Positions 58,395 through 64,000 of a stretch of 64,000 nt of DNA are shown here, piece after piece; within the stretch, counting starts at the first letter, position 1; each line of letters begins with the position of its first letter. The DNA comes from Taiwanofungus camphoratus (lineage: Eukaryota > Basidiomycota > Agaricomycetes > Polyporales > Taiwanofungaceae). The position numbers and the translations under genes were made by a program. The stretch covers positions 1,364,001 to 1,428,000 of the forward strand of contig CP021223.1 in the NCBI GenBank assembly GCA_003999685.1, read 5' to 3'. The notes beneath the pieces were generated by a model, which was given only the letters and a program-made list of their open reading frames with translations, was not told the origin of the DNA and searched no databases.

Positions 58395-58687
58395 AGAAAG
58401 GAAGTCGCATTTTCACCCCATTCATCGCTCGCATGTCTCAGTCAAACGGTCCTTCATCCTCGTTCACTCGCTACGGTCCGTGCTACCTCTGCGGTAGCAC
58501 TCGTCACTCGCACAGGACATGCCCCGACTACAAATGTTTCCGCTGTAGTCGCCCGTCGCCTGGGCACCTTACGCGCGAATGCACCGCCGTCAATTACGCA
58601 TTCGCCAACGACCCGGAACCGCCGTATCATCCAGAGTGGTTCCTGCATGTCGTTAAACTGCGAGGGAACGACCGTGCACGTCGTTAA
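58391..58687 (+). CDS. Element F 3' open frame with two zinc knuckles
   Basis: A 98-residue frame. Its ATG overlaps the pol stop as ATGA, an arrangement that allows termination-reinitiation. CYLCGSTRHSHRTC and CFRCSRPSPGHLTREC have the same spacings as in E and F2, followed by NYAFANDPEPPYHPEWF. It occupies the place of env in other lineages but has no membrane segment. Function unknown. Confidence 0.75.
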   Translation: MKKGSRIFTPFIARMSQSNGPSSSFTRYGPCYLCGSTRHSHRTCPDYKCFRCSRPSPGHLTRECTAVNYAFANDPEPPYHPEWFLHVVKLRGNDRARR

Positions 58688-58963
58688 ACTGCAACGTACG
58701 ACCGACACGTCGTAAAACTGTAAAGTTCGAGCTGAAAGGATGCTCGCGGTTGGAGGGGTCATCCCCTATGGGTTCAAGGGTCATCCCTTATAGGTCGCGG
58801 TGAAACACCCACTCGTTACTTCCAGGAAAGTCTTCAAGTTCGTCCTGGGAAGTTCGTCAAGTCCGTCGTCGCTCGTCAAAAAAAGTTCAATTCTGGATGC
58901 GACACGTTCCCCCGTTGGAGTTTAGTTGATTGACCAGGCGTTCAATCATAAGTAGGGGGGTAA

Positions 58964-59527
58964 TGATACAATTTCTTTCATCGCATATCTTATCGGTCGG
59001 ACCTCGGATCGGTCCCGTGACCTTTCGCTTCTAGGACGGGCCTCGGGTAGGCCCAGCTTCTTCACGCAGCATCTTGACTCATCGCTGCTTACGGTACGGG
59101 CCCCGGACGGGCCCCGGTTACTCATGGACTCTGACTCATATCGGGCCCCGCTTACACATTCCGTCTTACGCTTACTGATTGCTAATACGGCCCGATGACT
59201 CATATCGTCTTACTTACGCTTACTCATGCTTACTCATGCTGATTCGTAGACCACGTGCCATGGTCCGTGCGCAGGGTAGAATACGTATATAAGGCCCTGT
59301 AGTTTGTAGGTCGAACCCTAAGTTCGATCTGGTTACCAAGTAGCTAGTTACCACTAGCAATCTTATACTCGTATCTTGCGACCTCTCGCTTCGTACCTGA
59401 GTACTCGCTTGACTCTATCGACTTCGCCCAGGAGGACATACGCAGTGTCCATAAAGCCTCACTACTATCTCTAGTAGCCAGGTCCTCACGTTCGAGGCTT
59501 TCCGGTCGTTGATACCAGCTTGTATCA
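58964..59527 (+). repeat. Element F 3' LTR
   Basis: Same length as the 5' LTR with about one difference. Preceded by AGTAGGGGGGTAA. Confidence 0.95.
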
Positions 59528-59647
59528 CATACTACTAGCACATCACAGACGATCTCTTTCGATTTTTGGGACACTGCTTTGTCCCCATACAACATCTTGT
59601 TCAAATCATCCCAAATCCTGTTCTTACTCATTCCTTTCTGGCTACAA

Positions 59648-62600
59648 ATGTCAAACTCGTCCTCCCCTTCGTTTCCAAAGCTCAATGCATCGAACTACAA
59701 GTCCTGGGCTGGGGATATGACTGCCTGGCTGCGCTCTGCAGGCCTATGGCGTCTTGTTTCTGGGGCATACCCCAAACCTACCCCCAAGGATGTCAAGGCA
59801 CCCACTGATGCTGAGGCCACAAAACTCGAAGCCTGGGAGGTGCAGGAGGCCAAGGCAGCTGGATGGCTCTATTTGATGGTGGAAGCGGACCAAAAGGTGC
59901 ATTTTTCTGGCATTGACAGTGACCCTGTCAAGATGTGGGCTACTCTCAAGAATGCTCACCAGCGCAAGCATCCTGCTGCGCACTGGAATGCTTGGGAATC
60001 GCTCCTGTCCATCAGAAAAGGAGACTCTGACTCGCTTCAGACTGTCATTAACCGTGCCGAAAATGCCATGCAGCAATGCAAGAACCTGCGTCCTGACCAC
60101 TACACTTTGGAGGATCTGGACAAGGAGCTGACTGTGATGGCCATGATCCTTGCCCTGCCTAGAGAGGAGTTTGCCCTACTGCGCTCTCAGCTCCTCAATG
60201 GTGACCTCAAAAAGGAGACGGTCATTCAGGCCTTTGTTACTGAGGATGCCCAACGCCGCCATGAGTCCTCTATCTCATCTCAGACCGCTCTGGCAGCCAC
60301 TTCATCGTCCTCTGGCCCCTGTGACTTCTGTGGTGCACCTGGCCACACTCAGCCACAGTGCTACTCATTCCAGAAGGCGCAAAAACAGGCCAAGGAGCGT
60401 CGTGCCACCAGAGGCAAAGGAAAGGCCAATACTGCACAGACCAAGACAGAAGAACCCACTCAGGAAGCTGCTGCAAATGCAAGTTCCAATTCCCCTGAGC
60501 CCTCCTCACCCTTTACACCGCTTCAGCTTGATGCTGACTTCACCTGGAATGCAGACACAGGCGCCACTTCTCATATGACGCCTCATTGCCACTGGCTTCG
60601 CAATTATAAGCCCCTGCGCATTCCTGTGAAGCTGGCAGACAACAATGTTGTCTATTCTGCTGGAGTTGGGTCGGTCATCTTCAGACCTAGGGTGAAGGGA
60701 GCATTTCTGCGGGCTGTGGAATTTTCGAGGGTCCTGCATGTGCCTGACCTGCGCAGTAATCTTCTGTCATGTCTATATCTTGCCCGGAATAAAGGATTTT
60801 CCATCAACATCTCTTCAGATGCCATTGCCTTCTACCAGGCTGGCACACTGCGCTTTGTGGCACCAATAGATCCCAACAATGCTGCCTACTTGGATGGTGA
60901 AGTTGAGCCTTATTTTGAGGCATCTGCATGCCTTGCAGCCACTCTACCACTTGATCTCAGTCTCTGGCACCGTCGTCTTGCTCACAATAATTATGCAGAT
61001 GTCCAGAAGCTTGTCAAAGATGACCTGGTCACTGGTCTAACTCTCAACTCAAAGCAGGAGCCTGATCCTGTCTGTGAGCCTTGCCTGGCAGGCAAAATGC
61101 GAGCCAACCCCTTCCCTCCCTCCAATCACACATCCTCAAAGCCTCTAGAACTTGTCCATACTGATGTCCATGGCCCTCTCCCTGTCCGCACACACTCAGG
61201 CTACCACTACTGGATCACCTTCATCGATGACTACTCTAGATTCAGAGTGGTTATCCTTTTGAAAGCCAAAAGTGAAGCCTTCAGTGCGTTCAAGCAGTTC
61301 AAGGCCTATGCTGAGAACCAGCTCAGCACCAAAATAAAGGCATTACAGGATGACAAGGGAGGAGAATACATGTCCAAAGAGTTCATTGCTTTTACTGACT
61401 CTTGTGGCATTGTGAGGCGTCACACTGTGCGCAATAGGCCACAACAGAATGGAGTTGCAGAGCGAGCCAATGGGATCATGTCTGACACTGTTACTGCCAT
61501 GCTTGCAGAGTCCAATTTGCCTCCAAGTTTCTGGGGTGAAGCTGTTGCTGCTATGGTTCATGTCTGGAATCGCTTGCCCACTTCTGTGCGACCTGGAACC
61601 ACACCCTATGAGCTGTGGCACAAGAACAAGCCTAGTGTGGCACACCTTCGAGTTTGGGGCTGCACTGCCTATGTGCACATTCAAAAGGACCAGCGCAAAG
61701 GACTGTCCCCTCACATGCAGAAATGCGTGTTCATTGGCTACCCTGATGGCTACAAGGGCTGGAAATTCTACTGCCCTGATACAAGGCGAGTTCTAATTTC
61801 AGAGCGTGCTGAATTTGATGAACGCTACTTCCCTGGTCTCAAGCGCACTCCTCCCTCACTTTCTACTCCAATTGTTGACCCTTCAACTTCTGAGACTGTC
61901 CCTCTCTTTGTACCTGCACTGGATCATGGGGGGGATGTCGACTCTGTGCCTGCTGCCATACCTGAGCCACCTATTGTGCCTGTGCCTGCAGCTGCACCTC
62001 CTCCAGTTGCTCCAGTGCCTGTTCAAGCTGCGCCTCCTGCACCCATTGTGCCTCCTGTGCCTCAAGCTGCTCAGCCACCCCCTGCCCCTGCACCTCAACC
62101 TCCTCCTGAGGTCAATGAGCTTGATCTGCCTATTGCTATTCGCAGAGGAAGACGCCATGCTTCAGTTCCTGCTCCTGTCCCAAAGCGCGAAGACTCTCCT
62201 GATCCCCTTGATCTGCTTAGTGCAGATGCGGACTATGTTGAAGTGCAGTTTGCTGGGCTTACAGCTGATGCTGATCCTCACAATTTCCGTGAGGCAATGC
62301 ATTCTCCTGATGCCAAGTTGTGGCAGACAGCCTGCAATGAGGAGATCATGTCTTTGATTGCAAACCATACATGGGATGCGGTCCCTCTCCCTCCTGGCAA
62401 GAAGGCAATTGGCTGTGGATGGGTGTTCAAGGTCAAACACAATGCAGATGGCTCAATTGAGCGATACAAGGCTCGTCTTGTGGCCAAGGGCTATTCACAG
62501 CGACCTGGTTTTGATTACACTGAGGTCTTTGCCCCCACATCTCGCCCTGCTGCCCTGCGCCTTGTCCTTGCACTCTCTGCCATTGAAGACCTGGAACTTC

Positions 62601-63835
62601 ACTCTGTGGACATCTCCTCCGCATTTTTACAAGGTGATCTTGAAGAGGAGATCTACATGCAGCAACCAGAAGGCTTTCCTCAAGGTCCTCCAGGCACTGT
62701 CCTACGCCTTGGACGTCCCATCTATGGTCTCAAGCAGGCAGGTCGCATGTGGAACAAGAAGCTACATCAGGTGCTCACCTCCATGGGTTTCAAGCGGTTG
62801 GAGTCAGATCGCAGTGTTTACATCTATCTGCATGATGATGTGCGCATAATCATCCCTGTGCATGTTGATGACCTCACTCTGGCCTCAAAATCACAAGCTG
62901 CAATTGACAGAACCATTGAGCAACTATCTCAGCACTTTAAATTGCGCAATCTTGGCCCTACCACATTTTTGTTGGGCATTGAAATCTCCAGAGACCGCTC
63001 AAAACGCACCATGTTCTTGTCTCAGCACCAGTACATCCTAGATATGCTTGAGCGGTATGGGCTGACCAGTTGCAAGGGTGTCCTGACCCCAATGGAACCT
63101 GGCCTTCATCTTTCCAAAGAACAAGCTTGCCAGAGCGATGAGGATCGAGCCTTCATGAAGGACAAGCCATATCTCAATGCAGTTGGCTCTCTGATGTATC
63201 TGGCTATCATGACTCGTCCTGACATTCAATATGCGGTCTCCTGCCTTGCTCGTTTCAATTCCTGCCCTGGACCAGCTCACTGGGCTGCAGTCAAGCACCT
63301 CTTTTGCTATTTGCAGGGCACCAAGGACCATAAGCTCATCTACAGGCCTGATGATTTGGGTGCACCTTTCCTGACTTACACAGACTCTGCACATGGTGAC
63401 TGTCCAGACACCGGACGCTCCACTAGTGGCTATCTTGTCAAAGTTGGATCTGGGGCAATCAGTTGGTCAAGCAAACTCCAGTCTATTGTCGCACTTTCAA
63501 CTACAGAGGCTGAATATGTTGCTGCAGTTGAAGCTGGCAAAGAAATGCTCTGGATGCGCAATCTGATGACTGAGTTTGGATACAAAGTGGACACTGCCTC
63601 ACCCTTGGAAATGGACAACCAGTCAAGCATCAATGTGTCAAAGAATCCAGAGCATCATGGTCGGATGAAGCACCTTGACCTGCGCACTTTCTGGCTTAGG
63701 AACACTGTGGAATCTGGTCACATACAGCCAGAATACATTCCCACCGCAGACATGCTTGCAGACTGTCTAACCAAGGCACTACCTGCACCTAAAGTTGCAT
63801 TCTGCCGGACTGGGATGGGGGTTGCAGCATCCTAA
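59648..63835 (+). CDS. Copia D gag-pol polyprotein
   Basis: One open frame; the likely start is the ATG at 59648 (MSNSSSPSFPKLNASNYKSW), although the frame is open from an upstream ATG at 59579. In order: UBN2-type gag; zinc knuckle CDFCGAPGHTQPQC; protease (WNADTGATSHM); integrase with HHCC (HRRLAHNNYADVQ ... CEPCLAGKM) and DDE core (HTDVHGPLPV, QDDKGGEYMSKEF, RNRPQQNGVAERAN); a proline-rich linker; reverse transcriptase (WVFKVKHNADGSIERYKARL, HSVDISSAFLQGDL, HVDDLTLAS); RNase H (TYTDSAHGD, STTEAEYVAAVEAGKE). The gene order with integrase before RT defines Ty1/copia. Looks whole. Confidence 0.95.
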   Translation: MSNSSSPSFPKLNASNYKSWAGDMTAWLRSAGLWRLVSGAYPKPTPKDVKAPTDAEATKLEAWEVQEAKAAGWLYLMVEADQKVHFSGIDSDPVKMWATLKNAHQRKHPAAHWNAWESLLSIRKGDSDSLQTVINRAENAMQQCKNLRPDHYTLEDLDKELTVMAMILALPREEFALLRSQLLNGDLKKETVIQAFVTEDAQRRHESSISSQTALAATSSSSGPCDFCGAPGHTQPQCYSFQKAQKQAKERRATRGKGKANTAQTKTEEPTQEAAANASSNSPEPSSPFTPLQLDADFTWNADTGATSHMTPHCHWLRNYKPLRIPVKLADNNVVYSAGVGSVIFRPRVKGAFLRAVEFSRVLHVPDLRSNLLSCLYLARNKGFSINISSDAIAFYQAGTLRFVAPIDPNNAAYLDGEVEPYFEASACLAATLPLDLSLWHRRLAHNNYADVQKLVKDDLVTGLTLNSKQEPDPVCEPCLAGKMRANPFPPSNHTSSKPLELVHTDVHGPLPVRTHSGYHYWITFIDDYSRFRVVILLKAKSEAFSAFKQFKAYAENQLSTKIKALQDDKGGEYMSKEFIAFTDSCGIVRRHTVRNRPQQNGVAERANGIMSDTVTAMLAESNLPPSFWGEAVAAMVHVWNRLPTSVRPGTTPYELWHKNKPSVAHLRVWGCTAYVHIQKDQRKGLSPHMQKCVFIGYPDGYKGWKFYCPDTRRVLISERAEFDERYFPGLKRTPPSLSTPIVDPSTSETVPLFVPALDHGGDVDSVPAAIPEPPIVPVPAAAPPPVAPVPVQAAPPAPIVPPVPQAAQPPPAPAPQPPPEVNELDLPIAIRRGRRHASVPAPVPKREDSPDPLDLLSADADYVEVQFAGLTADADPHNFREAMHSPDAKLWQTACNEEIMSLIANHTWDAVPLPPGKKAIGCGWVFKVKHNADGSIERYKARLVAKGYSQRPGFDYTEVFAPTSRPAALRLVLALSAIEDLELHSVDISSAFLQGDLEEEIYMQQPEGFPQGPPGTVLRLGRPIYGLKQAGRMWNKKLHQVLTSMGFKRLESDRSVYIYLHDDVRIIIPVHVDDLTLASKSQAAIDRTIEQLSQHFKLRNLGPTTFLLGIEISRDRSKRTMFLSQHQYILDMLERYGLTSCKGVLTPMEPGLHLSKEQACQSDEDRAFMKDKPYLNAVGSLMYLAIMTRPDIQYAVSCLARFNSCPGPAHWAAVKHLFCYLQGTKDHKLIYRPDDLGAPFLTYTDSAHGDCPDTGRSTSGYLVKVGSGAISWSSKLQSIVALSTTEAEYVAAVEAGKEMLWMRNLMTEFGYKVDTASPLEMDNQSSINVSKNPEHHGRMKHLDLRTFWLRNTVESGHIQPEYIPTADMLADCLTKALPAPKVAFCRTGMGVAAS

Positions 63836-63860
63836 CCACTTTCTCTGGGACTTGGCAGAT

Positions 63861-64000
63861 CAGGGGGGGTATGTCACAATAATGTGCTCTGCCACAGTCC
63901 CTTGGTCAAGCTGGAGTGCTGCCGGACTTGGAGTGGCCACAGTAGACTGTGGGCCACTTACATCATTAGTGGCAGAGCTATTGGACTGGAGTTGAACACA
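63861..64000 (+). repeat. Copia D polypurine tract and start of 3' LTR
   Basis: CAGGGGGGGTA is followed by TGTCACAATAATGTGC at 63872, the same start as the 5' LTR. The window ends 129 bases into this LTR. Confidence 0.9.

Larger units (their letters stand above)
52438..59527 (+). mobile_element. Ty3/gypsy chromodomain element F, nearly whole, very young
   Basis: 564-base LTRs (52438-53001 and 58964-59527) differ at about one position. The 5-base duplication CATAC (52433-52437 and 59528-59532) flanks it. It carries a self-priming site, gag, pol with chromodomain, a short zinc-knuckle frame and a polypurine tract AGTAGGGGGGTAA. Pol has about one break. It sits in the 5' LTR of copia D. Confidence 0.95.
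52080..64000 (+). mobile_element. Ty1/copia element D, looks whole apart from the F insertion; runs off the right edge
   Basis: The 5' LTR starts TGTCACAATAATG at 52080 and is interrupted at 52437 by gypsy element F; the rest of the LTR and leader resume at 59528. One long gag-pol frame follows (to 63835), then a polypurine tract and the start of the 3' LTR (63872). The first 129 bases of the two LTRs differ at about one position, so D is young, and F, inside it, is younger still. Confidence 0.9.

Noticed and set aside
61806-62849. Leucine-rich and other alternative frames over copia pol
   Set aside because: They arise from the proline-rich linker and RT codons read in another frame.

Overview
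The window looks like nuclear DNA of a mushroom-forming basidiomycete (Agaricomycetes). The host genes carry many GT-AG introns of about 49-56 bases, the proteins are typical of fungi, and the mobile elements (chromodomain Ty3/gypsy, Ty1/copia, DIRS-like, Tc1/mariner) are those common in agaric genomes.

Bases 1-12086 are a compact host gene block. In order: the 3' end of an SH3-domain protein (+), a REI1-type 60S biogenesis factor (-), a Tho1/SARNP-type SAP-domain mRNA-export factor (-), the CCAAT-binding subunit HAP2/NF-YA (+), an unrecognised acidic serine-rich protein (-), ribosomal protein uS13/RPS18 (-) and cytosolic/mitochondrial alanyl-tRNA synthetase (+). Most of these act in ribosome formation, translation, mRNA export or transcription. 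Several of their promoters carry CACGTG, and the HAP2 promoter carries three CCAAT boxes.

From 12087 to the right edge I found no host gene. About 52 kb is mobile-element sequence stacked in layers. At 14250-21084 three copies of a ~1.77 kb solo-LTR-like family (A) and one copy of a ~1.53 kb family (B) are nested inside each other with 4-base target duplications. An old CpG-poor chromodomain gypsy fossil (H; about 22.9-24.6 and 37.3-37.6 kb) is split by gypsy element F2 (24640-37345). F2 in turn holds gypsy element G (25489-35814). A DIRS-like fossil lies at 38.2-39.8 kb. At 40192 onward a B-family element holds a Tc1/mariner transposon, which is split by gypsy element E (43008-51130). It is followed by a copia element D (52080 to beyond the edge), which is split by gypsy element F (52438-59527).

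The points most worth following up are these. (1) Elements E, F and F2 appear to be self-primed like Tf1: 12 bases after the 5' LTR are perfectly complementary to a 12-base stretch just downstream of the LTR TATA box, and the pair covaries between E and F. (2) E, F and F2 carry an extra open frame between pol and the 3' LTR that encodes two zinc knuckles of identical spacing. (3) Element G carries, antisense between pol and its 3' LTR, an apparently intact five-exon gene for a 388-residue coiled-coil protein with a six-cysteine cluster. (4) The LTR of G contains five small hairpins in a row.
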